Source: Deltaproteobacteria bacterium
GTDB lineage: Bacteria > Desulfobacterota > Binatia > UBA9968
Direction of reading: 5' to 3'
NCBI GenBank assembly: GCA_020027655.1
Contig: JAHKKJ010000015.1
Location: 1-16,713, forward strand
Length of the DNA stretch: 16,713 bases
Part shown: positions 1-6,420 of the stretch, piece after piece
Layout of the letters: each line of letters starts with the position of its first letter
How positions within the stretch are numbered: position 1 is the stretch's first letter
Translations under genes and position numbers: made by a program
Notes under the pieces: generated by a model
The model's database searches: none
Told to the model about the DNA's origin: nothing
What the model saw: only the letters and a program-made list of their open reading frames with translations

Positions 1-1
1 C

Positions 2-58
2 GAGCCGCAAACAGGCAACGGCGCGGCAAAGGCTCCCGCTATTAAAGAACCGCAGTAA
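2..58 (+). CDS. possible 3' end of an upstream gene (partial)
   Basis: One forward frame is open from the window edge to a TAA at 56-58 and reads as a low-complexity Ala/Pro/Gln/Lys-rich tail ending in KEPQ. It would converge on the methyltransferase gene that ends at 78. With only 18 codons there is no domain to recognise. A chance open stretch is quite possible. Confidence 0.2.
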   Translation, partial: EPQTGNGAAKAPAIKEPQ

Positions 59-77
59 TGGATGATGGTTTGTCTGT

Positions 78-737
78 TCAGTTCGATGGCGCGGTCGTGG
101 GTCCCTGCGCCGGCTGGTTAGGCGCAAAAATCAGGAAAGATTGCCGGTCCAAAAAGTCGAACTCGCTTTGCAATCTGTAGCCCGCCTGCTCCATCTCTCT
201 TTTGATAAATTCGCTAGGCGTGTAGTGCTGCCACAAGCCGTCAAGCCATCCCCTGCGGTCGAATTCGATAATGGCGATCCGGCCGTTTGGGCGGAGATAT
301 TTCCGGAGGTTTGTAAGATAGTTTACGCGGTTATCGATGTGATGATAGGTGTTGCTGGTAAAGATGAGGTCGAACCCCGGGGATGGCAATAGTGGATCGT
401 CCGGTTTAGCGAGAATCACTTCAACGTTTCCAACCCCCTCCTTCTTTGCCTGCTGTGCGACCAAATCGTTCATCTCCGTGTCAATGTCGACAGCATAGAC
501 TTTGCCGTCGGGACCGACGGCCTTGGCAAGCGCAAAGACAAAGTAACCCCCGCCGGATCCGATATCGGCAACCCGGTCTCCGGGACGGATCTGAAGTGAT
601 TCAATGACCCGATCTCGCTGCTGCCACTGATCCCGGGTGAAGCCTTCATAGGCGCACTGCTTCAGCCGGGCGCAGCCGGCGAGGAGGAAAAGGATCAGCA
701 GCTGAATTTTGATTAGCTTCGTGGCTCGTGGGAGCAT
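78..737 (-). CDS. class I SAM-dependent methyltransferase with lipoprotein signal
   Basis: About 219 residues. The N-terminus has basic residues, a hydrophobic stretch and a lipobox (LLAG followed by Cys at about residue 22), so the protein looks like an exported, lipid-anchored product. The rest is a Rossmann-type methyltransferase: motif I is VADIGSGGGYF (about residues 56-66), the acidic end of strand 2 is AVDID, and FDLIFTSNTYHH fits the motif IV region. Substrate is unknown. The start chosen is ATG 737; the longest frame adds two residues through a TTG at 743. Neither has a convincing ribosome binding site. It lies 38 bp downstream of the receiver gene on the same strand, so the two may be co-transcribed. 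The odd feature is an SAM-dependent fold with an export signal, since SAM is cytoplasmic. The family call is firm; the lipoprotein call rests on the signal only. Confidence 0.85.
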   Translation of the reverse strand: MLPRATKLIKIQLLILFLLAGCARLKQCAYEGFTRDQWQQRDRVIESLQIRPGDRVADIGSGGGYFVFALAKAVGPDGKVYAVDIDTEMNDLVAQQAKKEGVGNVEVILAKPDDPLLPSPGFDLIFTSNTYHHIDNRVNYLTNLRKYLRPNGRIAIIEFDRRGWLDGLWQHYTPSEFIKREMEQAGYRLQSEFDFLDRQSFLIFAPNQPAQGPTTAPSN

Positions 738-775
738 CGTCAAAAGAACCGCGGGTCTTTTTTCGCCGTGGTAGG

Positions 776-1165
776 TTAGTGCTGCGATTGAGTTTTCTGG
801 GCGAGGGTTTCGAGAGCTTTTTTGACTTTTTGGCGCAGGTCCACAACGTCGAAGGGCTTGCCGATGAAATCGAACGCGCCGAAATCCATCGCCTTGGCGG
901 CTAATTGCTGCGAATTCACGCCGGTGAGCATGATGACCTCGCAGCTGGGGTGAATCATTTTGATCTGTCTCAAGATCTCGATACCGTCGGTTTTCGGCAT
1001 AAGAATATCGAGCAACACAACCTGGGGTCTTTCCTCTTGAACTTTACGAATTGCCGCATCTACCGACGCCGCTTCCAGCAGGCGATATTCTTTGGAAAAA
1101 ACCATTTTGAGGGACTCGCGGACCCCCACTTCATCGTCAACTGCCAGTAACAGCGGTGAACTCAT
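776..1165 (-). CDS. stand-alone response regulator receiver domain (CheY-like)
   Basis: The 129 residues form a single receiver domain with no output domain. The hallmark residues are present: acidic pair D10/D11, phospho-acceptor D53 in LLDILMPKTDG, T81 in MLTG, and K103 in the KPF motif. The domain ends near residue 120, leaving a short polar tail. A partner histidine kinase is not in the window, so this could act as a phosphorelay intermediate or through protein-protein contact. The ATG at 1165 has no clear ribosome binding site, but the start fits the usual receiver N-terminus. The gene is followed by the lipoprotein methyltransferase. A dyad-symmetric site lies 58-73 bp upstream. Confidence 0.92.
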   Translation of the reverse strand: MSSPLLLAVDDEVGVRESLKMVFSKEYRLLEAASVDAAIRKVQEERPQVVLLDILMPKTDGIEILRQIKMIHPSCEVIMLTGVNSQQLAAKAMDFGAFDFIGKPFDVVDLRQKVKKALETLAQKTQSQH

Positions 1166-1223
1166 GGGATATAAGCAGCTTAAGCTAGCTGTGATTGACT
1201 GCCTAACTCAATGTGTCACTAAG

Positions 1224-1238
1224 TTGCCAACCTGGCAA
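1224..1238. promoter_or_regulatory. dyad-symmetric site upstream of the receiver gene
   Basis: TTGCCA and TGGCAA form perfect 6-bp inverted arms separated by ACC. The site lies in the 256-bp gap between the receiver start (1165) and the end of the cysteine-rich gene (1422), about 60 bp before the receiver ATG. This is a typical size and place for a dimeric repressor or activator operator. No regulator can be named. A 10-bp palindrome (AGCTTAAGCT, 1177-1186) lies closer to the start. Nothing else was recognised in this gap. Confidence 0.3.
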
Positions 1239-1421
1239 GGGGGAAATTCGCCATGCGAAATAATTACTTCAAAACCATGTTGGTGTGAAGAGGAGTGACC
1301 GAGTTCTATGGAACGTTGAATAGTGGACAAAAACAGAGTCAGAACCGGTCGGGCGTGCCATACGGAGCTGACACGCCGCCGGGAACAGTAGTCAGGCCGA
1401 AGGTTTTACAGGGTTGAAGAT

Positions 1422-2621
1422 CTAGAGCCCGCTTGTTTGTTGTCGGACTACCAATTCCGCGCAGCGCGGTGAATTGGCCGCGTGGCGCGAACAGTCTCGG
1501 GCGATATCCTCGATGGGTTTTTCGAAGACGGTTCGCAGGTATTGAATGCTCATTTTAAGGCAGTCTTCACTATCGCTATGGTTACCGAAAGCTGCGCAAA
1601 GGGGCATTGCGTAGCGGCCGTCCCAGGTATTGTCAAGGAGCGCATAGACAGCCCCCCGCATGCAGGCCAAGCGATTGTCTTCCTGCGCCAGCTCGCACTT
1701 TTGAGCGACGGAACGAGGTTGTCCCATGCGCGCTTCGTTGGCAAGGTCGCGCCCGATGGACTGCGTGCACGGCACTCTATAGGCTCCAGCTTTTGCGCAC
1801 TCCTGAAGCATTCGTTCCGTCGAGAGCCCCATCTCCATCATCCTTGAGGTTTGCATGATGTAGCATTCCCGCCGATACTGGTCGGCCAGCTGGTTGCAGG
1901 GAGCGTGGTAATCCGTCGGACTGAAATTCTTTTTTTCATTCGTTGCATTGGAGACGTTTTCCATAAAGACCCCACCGTAACAAGAACTCCGGCTCCAGTC
2001 GTCGCCGAGTGCGTCGCAAACCTCCAGTGACGATTGAAGCTGATAAGCGGCAAAGAACAGAATCGCGTGACCGAGTCCGTGCAGACACTGATAGCGCAAT
2101 CTTAACGGCGTATTCGCATCACAAGCGGCTGTAGCCTTTTGTTTCAGCTCTGCTTGGCTGGGGTGCTTATAGCTCGCCGAATAGATGTCGTCGCCCCGGA
2201 GAAAACGTTCCACCGAACCATGGTAACAACCGGAGTGGCAGGTCTGGTCGCAGGCGGAAAAAGAGTCGTGAATATTGCCCTTGAGCCGAAACGTTTCCCG
2301 CCCGATGGCATGGACGACGGGATGACAGTCGCGCCGCAACTCAGGATCCTCCGCTTCAAAACGCTCAATCAGTCGGAGCACGTCGGTGGTTGTGTGGTTC
2401 CTGAGGGCCTCGCGGAAAAGATTATCAAGACACTCGGTACTGCGAGATTCTTTGAGGCAATCCTTCGTTGCCGCCAAAGACGGTAGGCCGGCATCTGTTG
2501 TTTTTGCCGAGTTTTGTTCGGTCTCCTGAGCCTGGATCACAGACGGAGGCAAGAATACGATTAGACCAAACAAAAAAAGTAAACTTTGATAAATGAATAC
2601 GCCGGACCGAAAATTACCCAC
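1422..2621 (-). CDS. exported cysteine-pair repeat protein of unknown function
   Basis: I do not recognise the family. The start chosen is GTG 2621, with GGGAGG 8 nt upstream, giving 399 residues. The longest frame begins at a TTG (2678) with no ribosome binding site. The first ~32 residues form a clear signal peptide ending in a VIQAQ-like cleavage region. The mature part has 20 cysteines and none lies in the signal peptide. From residue 167 onward they fall in seven C-x(9-11)-C pairs at 167/179, 202/214, 242/253, 275/285, 309/320, 342/354 and 377/387, about 33-40 residues apart, suggesting tandem helical hairpins each closed by a disulfide. The N-terminal half has Cys/His clusters (CHPVVH, CHSGCYHG, CLHGLGH) that could bind metal or haem. 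The gene stands alone and is transcribed divergently from the DUF3108 gene. Periplasmic or surface location is inferred. Confidence 0.8.
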   Translation of the reverse strand: MGNFRSGVFIYQSLLFLFGLIVFLPPSVIQAQETEQNSAKTTDAGLPSLAATKDCLKESRSTECLDNLFREALRNHTTTDVLRLIERFEAEDPELRRDCHPVVHAIGRETFRLKGNIHDSFSACDQTCHSGCYHGSVERFLRGDDIYSASYKHPSQAELKQKATAACDANTPLRLRYQCLHGLGHAILFFAAYQLQSSLEVCDALGDDWSRSSCYGGVFMENVSNATNEKKNFSPTDYHAPCNQLADQYRRECYIMQTSRMMEMGLSTERMLQECAKAGAYRVPCTQSIGRDLANEARMGQPRSVAQKCELAQEDNRLACMRGAVYALLDNTWDGRYAMPLCAAFGNHSDSEDCLKMSIQYLRTVFEKPIEDIARDCSRHAANSPRCAELVVRQQTSGL

Positions 2622-2629
2622 GAGGCTAT

Positions 2630-2635
2630 CCTCCC
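2630..2635 (-). promoter_or_regulatory. ribosome binding site fixing the start of the cysteine-rich gene
   Basis: On the minus strand GGGAGG ends 8 nt before the GTG at 2621. The upstream ATG (2651) and TTG (2678) candidates have no comparable site, and starting at the GTG leaves a compact signal peptide. Confidence 0.6.
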
Positions 2636-2840
2636 AATTATTGCGCAGCATTCTAACGAAAAGCGGCTCGAGGCGCAATTATTTCACCGGCTCGCAGCGC
2701 GAAAATGGTATCATGGACGGAGACTGGTCATTCAGGCGGCAATTGAGCCAAGGGATTACCCGTCATCGGTTTGTGTTTGCGAGCGTTTTCTGAGTTAACT
2801 ATTGGCGTTCTTCATCGTCTAAAGAGAGCAGGGAAGCGAA

Positions 2841-3695
2841 ATGAAGCGGAGATTCTTCTCTATTGCTTGTATTGGCGTCTTTTTTTTAGTGAAAGTCAGC
2901 GCAGCGGCCGGTCAACCCACAGTCAACCCACCCATCCCTGAAAAAGTACCCGTCTATCAACCGAAGCACTACCCCTTCGATGGCGGCGAGAGAGCCGTTT
3001 ACAGGGCAAGCTGGAATGGAATTCCCGTGGCCACCGCAGAAATTGCCACGACGTCTCAAATGATCGATGGCAAGAAGTTTTACAGTGTGCGTGTCGAGGC
3101 CAAGACAGCGCCCGCGCTCGACTTATTTTGGAAAATGCGCGACACGATCACTTCAACCATCGAGGCCAGGTCGCTGGCACCGACCCGGTTCACCTTCAGT
3201 CAAAGGGAAAACCAAAAGGTCATCGATACGGAAGCCCGGTTCGATCGGAACGCAAAAAAATGGTTCGTTCATCGTGACGAACGACGCAAGATAAAGAAAT
3301 ACGAATTCGACCAGCCGCCCAATACCATCGACCCGATCACCGCGGTCTACCTGGCGCGGAGTCAGGATTTCAAGGTTGGCGATCACCTTTACTTCAATAT
3401 CTTCGGGGGAAAGTATCGTTATTTGCTGGATTTGGAAGTCGAGCGTCGAGAGAAAATCCAAATCGCGTCCGGCAGCGTCGATGCCTTCAAGATCGTTCCG
3501 CGGATCAAGAACGTTCTGAAGCAGGGTTACGCGGAAAGACTGAACGAGGCCTCAGTGTGGATCTCCGCGGACGAGAGACGTATCCCCGTCAGGCTCAGCA
3601 GTAGGATCTTCGTAGGTAGTATTTATATCGAAAGGATCGAAGACAGGGTTGGGACTCAAGCCGCGGGAGCAAGGCATCCCGACCATCCAAGTTAG
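2841..3695 (+). CDS. DUF3108 domain-containing exported protein
   Basis: 284 residues. The N-terminal ~24 form a signal peptide (two Arg after Met, a hydrophobic core, and an Ala-rich end before GQP). The body matches the DUF3108 pattern I know: an early segment where FDGGERAVYRASWNGIPV starts the beta-rich domain, a middle segment on conversion of fatigue-like terms such as KMRDTITSTIEA, and a late DAFKIVPRI segment followed by WISADERRIPVRL. The family is periplasmic and of unknown function; a lipocalin-like beta structure with an envelope role is often suggested. GGGAAG upstream of the ATG is a reasonable ribosome binding site. The gene is divergent from the cysteine-rich gene and 46 bp before the M48 protease, so it probably leads a short envelope operon. 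Confidence 0.85.
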   Translation: MKRRFFSIACIGVFFLVKVSAAAGQPTVNPPIPEKVPVYQPKHYPFDGGERAVYRASWNGIPVATAEIATTSQMIDGKKFYSVRVEAKTAPALDLFWKMRDTITSTIEARSLAPTRFTFSQRENQKVIDTEARFDRNAKKWFVHRDERRKIKKYEFDQPPNTIDPITAVYLARSQDFKVGDHLYFNIFGGKYRYLLDLEVERREKIQIASGSVDAFKIVPRIKNVLKQGYAERLNEASVWISADERRIPVRLSSRIFVGSIYIERIEDRVGTQAAGARHPDHPS

Positions 3696-3741
3696 CCATC
3701 CGAATAGAAAGTATTCATCGGTAGGCCTAATGAGAGCAGCC

Positions 3742-4428
3742 ATGAGATTCACTAAGACGATACTGATTGTTCAGGTGCTATTTCTAATCCCGGGCTTGTT
3801 TTCATCGCCGGTCATGGGGGGCGGTGCGCGGGCCTTTCGAAGCGGACCCTATGACCAGCAGGCGCCGTCTAGGAGCCGGCGGGGTGAATCCGAACAAAGC
3901 GAGCGTCTTCGATCCGTGATGATTCCTCTGATACAGGCAATGGATCACCCGTGTTCAGCCGATGAGGTGCGAATCAGTATTATCAACCAACCCGAGATTA
4001 ATGCGGGCAACGCCGGTGGATGCCAATTCCTCGTGACTGCGGGTCTGCTACGGCAGGCAAACGATGACCAATTACGCGGGGTGCTGGCTCACGAAATTGC
4101 GCATCAAGATCTTGGACACGTGGCGCGGGCGCAAGTTTTGAACGCCGGGCTCGGTATTGGCGCGGCGCTTTTGGAGAGATTCTTTCCCGGGAGCAGTGCA
4201 CTCACCCCGATTGCAGGAACCTTGATTGCTCGAGGCTATGGCCGCACGGAAGAATACGCCGCCGATCGTCATGGCCTCGATATTCTTAGACGTGCCGGCT
4301 ATCCGGCCGAAATCATGGTCGATACCCTCAATTGGCTCAGAGGAATCTCCGGTGACGGAGGTGGTGGATTCCTTTCAACCCATCCCGCCATCGACGAACG
4401 AATCGCGGCGCTGCGAAAACTCCGTTAG
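3742..4428 (+). CDS. exported M48-family zinc metalloprotease
   Basis: 228 residues from ATG 3742. This start has GAGAG 5 nt upstream and opens directly into a signal peptide (MRFTKTILIVQVLFLIPG). Longer alternatives at 3730 and 3649 lack that arrangement, and 3649 would overlap the DUF3108 gene. The zinc site is visible: HEIAH with H117 and H121, and a downstream EEYAADRHG segment supplying the third ligand (about E171). The conserved STHPAIDERI near the C-terminus is also typical of M48 peptidases of the BepA/LoiP type. These periplasmic proteins process or clear misassembled outer-membrane proteins. There is no TPR tail, so it resembles the short LoiP-like form more than BepA. The DUF3108 neighbour supports an envelope role. 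Confidence 0.92.
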   Translation: MRFTKTILIVQVLFLIPGLFSSPVMGGGARAFRSGPYDQQAPSRSRRGESEQSERLRSVMIPLIQAMDHPCSADEVRISIINQPEINAGNAGGCQFLVTAGLLRQANDDQLRGVLAHEIAHQDLGHVARAQVLNAGLGIGAALLERFFPGSSALTPIAGTLIARGYGRTEEYAADRHGLDILRRAGYPAEIMVDTLNWLRGISGDGGGGFLSTHPAIDERIAALRKLR

Positions 4429-4533
4429 CAAAAACCCTTGCTCTTGCCCAGCCGGTCCTTTTCGACTCTTTTCTGGCGGTTTTCGCCACGACGCAGATCA
4501 ACGCCTAAAAAAGCTGACGGAGCAGTTTATCGT

Positions 4534-4573
4534 CTGACACCTGAACACTGACACCTGGTTTCAGGTTTCAGGT
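4534..4573. repeat. intergenic word-repeat palindrome (CTGACACCTG / TTTCAGGT)
   Basis: CTGACACCTG occurs at 4534-4543 and 4548-4557, followed by two overlapping TTTCAGGT copies at 4559-4566 and 4566-4573. ACCTGAA (4539-4545) is the exact reverse complement of TTCAGGT (4567-4573), so the block can fold as a hairpin with alternative registers. It lies in the 185-bp gap between the M48 protease and the glycine-zipper gene. There is no U-run, so it is not a standard terminator. Confidence 0.6.
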
Positions 4574-4607
4574 AAACAAAGCGGTTTCCTGGTCGTCTAA
4601 CGGGCAA

Positions 4608-4613
4608 AGGAGG
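4608..4613 (+). promoter_or_regulatory. strong ribosome binding site of the glycine-zipper gene
   Basis: AGGAGG directly abuts the ATG at 4614 with no spacer, but stands 9 nt before the in-frame ATG at 4623. This decides for the second ATG. Confidence 0.75.
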
Positions 4614-4622
4614 ATGTTCAAG

Positions 4623-4988
4623 ATGAACATCAAATCTGGAGCAGCTAAACAGCTATTCGGCATAATCGCTGGTACGGTGTTAATTGGCACAGTGGTTGCT
4701 GGATGTGCCGGTGGTCCTATCACGACGCGGGAGAAAGGGGCAGGCATCGGCGCTCTAAGCGGTGCGGCAGTTGGCGGGTTAATCGGCTCCGCTGTCCGTC
4801 ATCCCGCTTTAGGCGCAGCCATCGGCGGGGGGCTCGGTTTGGGTGCAGGTGCTTTAATTGGTGATCAATTGCAAGGACGTGAAAACCAAGCTTGGGAGCA
4901 AGATCAACAAATTTACCGAAATCAGCAGGACCTCTCGCGGCAGCGTCAAGAGTTGGAAGATCTCCGGCGTCGGACTCCGGAATATTAG
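4623..4988 (+). CDS. glycine-zipper outer-membrane-type lipoprotein
   Basis: 121 residues from ATG 4623. A signal peptide ends in a lipobox (VVAG then Cys at about residue 27), predicting a lipid-anchored envelope protein. Next comes a glycine-zipper region with GxxxG/AxxxG spacing (GAGIGALSGAAVGGLIG, then AAIGGGLGLGAGALIGDQL), which should form a tightly packed membrane-associated helical hairpin. The last ~35 residues are charged and Gln/Arg-rich, with coiled-coil character. This layout is that of the YMGG/SlyB-like glycine-zipper lipoproteins, linked to envelope integrity. Exact role is unknown. It follows the protease gene after 194 bp, so it may have its own promoter. Confidence 0.85.
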   Translation: MNIKSGAAKQLFGIIAGTVLIGTVVAGCAGGPITTREKGAGIGALSGAAVGGLIGSAVRHPALGAAIGGGLGLGAGALIGDQLQGRENQAWEQDQQIYRNQQDLSRQRQELEDLRRRTPEY

Positions 4989-4998
4989 CGAGGCCGAG

Positions 4999-5121
4999 AT
5001 GTGGGCTGCGATCCGTAAAGATTGGGATTACCTAGCGCTCACGTTCGTACTGGGAGTGTACGTGACGGCTGCGCTTGCCGCAGCCATAACCTCGATACCG
5101 GCGATGTCTGTGTCGTTTTGA
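4999..5121 (+). CDS. possible 40-residue single-span membrane peptide
   Basis: A small frame begins 10 bp after the glycine-zipper stop, with GAGG 5 nt before its ATG. It encodes a short charged head (MWAAIRKDWDY) followed by one hydrophobic segment of about 22 residues rich in Ala, Val and Leu, then a short polar tail. This is a believable transmembrane microprotein co-transcribed with the lipoprotein. No family is recognised, and chance hydrophobic frames of this size do occur. Confidence 0.35.
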   Translation: MWAAIRKDWDYLALTFVLGVYVTAALAAAITSIPAMSVSF

Positions 5122-5127
5122 CCGCGG

Positions 5128-5147
5128 CCCTGGAAGAAAATCCAGGG
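5128..5147 (+). terminator. candidate terminator between convergent genes
   Basis: CCCTGGA and TCCAGGG form a perfect 7-bp stem around a 6-nt A-rich loop. On the plus strand it is followed by a T-rich tail (AGGTTTACTTCTT). It lies in the 30-bp gap between the 40-codon frame and the convergent binding-protein gene, where a terminator is expected. The minus-strand side has no U-tract, so forward termination is the better-supported direction. Confidence 0.5.
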
Positions 5148-5151
5148 AGGT

Positions 5152-6147
5152 TTACTTCTTGCCGTAAGTCTGATCGATGAAGCCGTCGCGTTCGAGTTCA
5201 CGGACGATCGTGTCATCGACAAGGTCATTCACGGTGACTTTGATACCCGGGTTGGTTTTACGGGCCTCTTTAATCAGGTTCTCCATACCCGGGCGGGTTA
5301 CATACGGCACACGCTCCAGGATTCTAACTGTCGCAGAATAGTTATCTTCCAGATAGGCTGCGTTGGCGGTGGGAAAGTATTTTCCCACGATTTTTTTGGC
5401 GCCCTCCTTGTTGCTCTTGAAATAATGGGTCGCCTCGATGAGCGCCATCACGATCTTTTTTACATTCTCTCGATTCTTCGCGAGATAGTTTTTCGTCGTT
5501 ACCGCGCAGATCCAAGGAAAAGGCGGGGGATTCTTCAGGTCGGCCGTGCGAATCAAAACCCGGTGGGGAAGGTTTTCGCCTAGAAGGTAAATGCTTCCAG
5601 TCGAAGATAAAAAACCGGCGACCGCTCCTCGCGTAAAAGCCGCCGCACGTTCGGCTGCGCCTCCGACCTGCCGAACGGTCACGTCTTCTCCAGGCCGAAG
5701 TTTCAGCTCTGCCAAGAAAGCTCGGGCTGCGACGTCAGTTACACTACCGAATCGACTGATCCCGATGGACTTGCCCTTGAGATCCTCGGCAGACTTAATG
5801 GAAGGCTGAACCACCAGCTCGTAATCCAATACGTTAACGAAACAAGCGACGGCCACGAGATCGCCGCCGCCGGCGGCCGAATTGACCACACCGCTTCCGG
5901 CGACCATTCCGACTTGGATATGACCACTCAAAACAGCCGCGGCGCCCAAGGTCGTGCTGACTATGTAAACCACCTCGGCGTCGATGCCGCGCTTTTTATA
6001 AAAGCCCAGGTCCTTGGCGATGTTCCAAATCGAGTTCGGGCCTCCCAAGGCCGCGTACGAGAAGGTGAGTTTTTCCTGTGCCTGTGCATTTACGGCGAAA
6101 ACACACACTATTACAAAAAATGAAAAGCGCGCCCAGGTTTTCAGCAT
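5152..6147 (-). CDS. ABC transporter substrate-binding protein, NMT1/TauA-like
   Basis: 331 residues from the ATG at 6147, which opens directly into a signal peptide (hydrophobic core, then NAQA cleavage region). An ATG at 6195 would add 16 polar residues before it. The mature protein is a type II periplasmic binding fold of the NMT1/THI5-SsuA-TauA group: an N-terminal lobe with NIAKDLGFYKKRGIDAEV, a ligand-side stretch VAGSGVVNSAAGGGDL, and the hinge-region pattern LKGKSIGISRFGSVTD. Members bind sulfonates, nitrate-like anions, pyrimidine precursors or small aromatic acids, and the ligand cannot be deduced here. No permease or ATPase adjoins it, so it is an orphan binding protein, as is common in these lineages. 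Confidence 0.9.
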   Translation of the reverse strand: MLKTWARFSFFVIVCVFAVNAQAQEKLTFSYAALGGPNSIWNIAKDLGFYKKRGIDAEVVYIVSTTLGAAAVLSGHIQVGMVAGSGVVNSAAGGGDLVAVACFVNVLDYELVVQPSIKSAEDLKGKSIGISRFGSVTDVAARAFLAELKLRPGEDVTVRQVGGAAERAAAFTRGAVAGFLSSTGSIYLLGENLPHRVLIRTADLKNPPPFPWICAVTTKNYLAKNRENVKKIVMALIEATHYFKSNKEGAKKIVGKYFPTANAAYLEDNYSATVRILERVPYVTRPGMENLIKEARKTNPGIKVTVNDLVDDTIVRELERDGFIDQTYGKK

Positions 6148-6246
6148 TTTGTCGCGCCCAGGAGATCCAAACTTGAAAGACTTGCGGCTACCCATGTTCC
6201 TAACTCGGAATATTCATGGTTCGAAGAAGGATCATAACAGATTGTA

Positions 6247-6376
6247 GCCCGAGGAGTGAGCCTCGACTTCCGAGTTTCGGGTTTCGAGTCTTGCGTTTCG
6301 AGTTGGAACCCGGAACTCGAAACTCGGAACTCGAAACCGTCGTTTGCCCGCAACCGGAAGGGCACGCTCCTCGGGC
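6247..6376. repeat. 130-bp nested palindromic element
   Basis: The ends are 16-nt imperfect inverted repeats: GCCCGAGGAGTGAGCC (6247-6262) against 6361-6376, with 14 Watson-Crick pairs, one G-U wobble and one A-A mismatch. A second inverted pair lies inside: CGAGTTTCGGGTTTCGAG (6271-6288) and CTCGAAACTCGGAACTCG (6316-6333), matching at 16 of 18 positions. The interior is made of repeated words such as CGAGTT and TTTCG. It carries no gene and lies between the FrnE stop and the upstream region of the binding protein. It could be a MITE-like or REP-like element, or a transcript-processing hairpin. No target-site duplication was established. Confidence 0.7.
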
Positions 6377-6420
6377 GCTGTTCCGTGAACAAATCGGGGC
6401 TAGATTTGATCCTCAACTAC

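Noticed and set aside
1352..1377. Hairpin GGCGTG/CACGCC as terminator of the cysteine-rich gene
   Set aside because: Only 6 bp with a 14-nt loop, and no U-tract next to it on the relevant strand.
3649..3741. Longer N-terminus for the M48 protease
   Set aside because: It would overlap the DUF3108 gene and put a polar leader before a clear signal peptide. ATG 3742 has a ribosome binding site.
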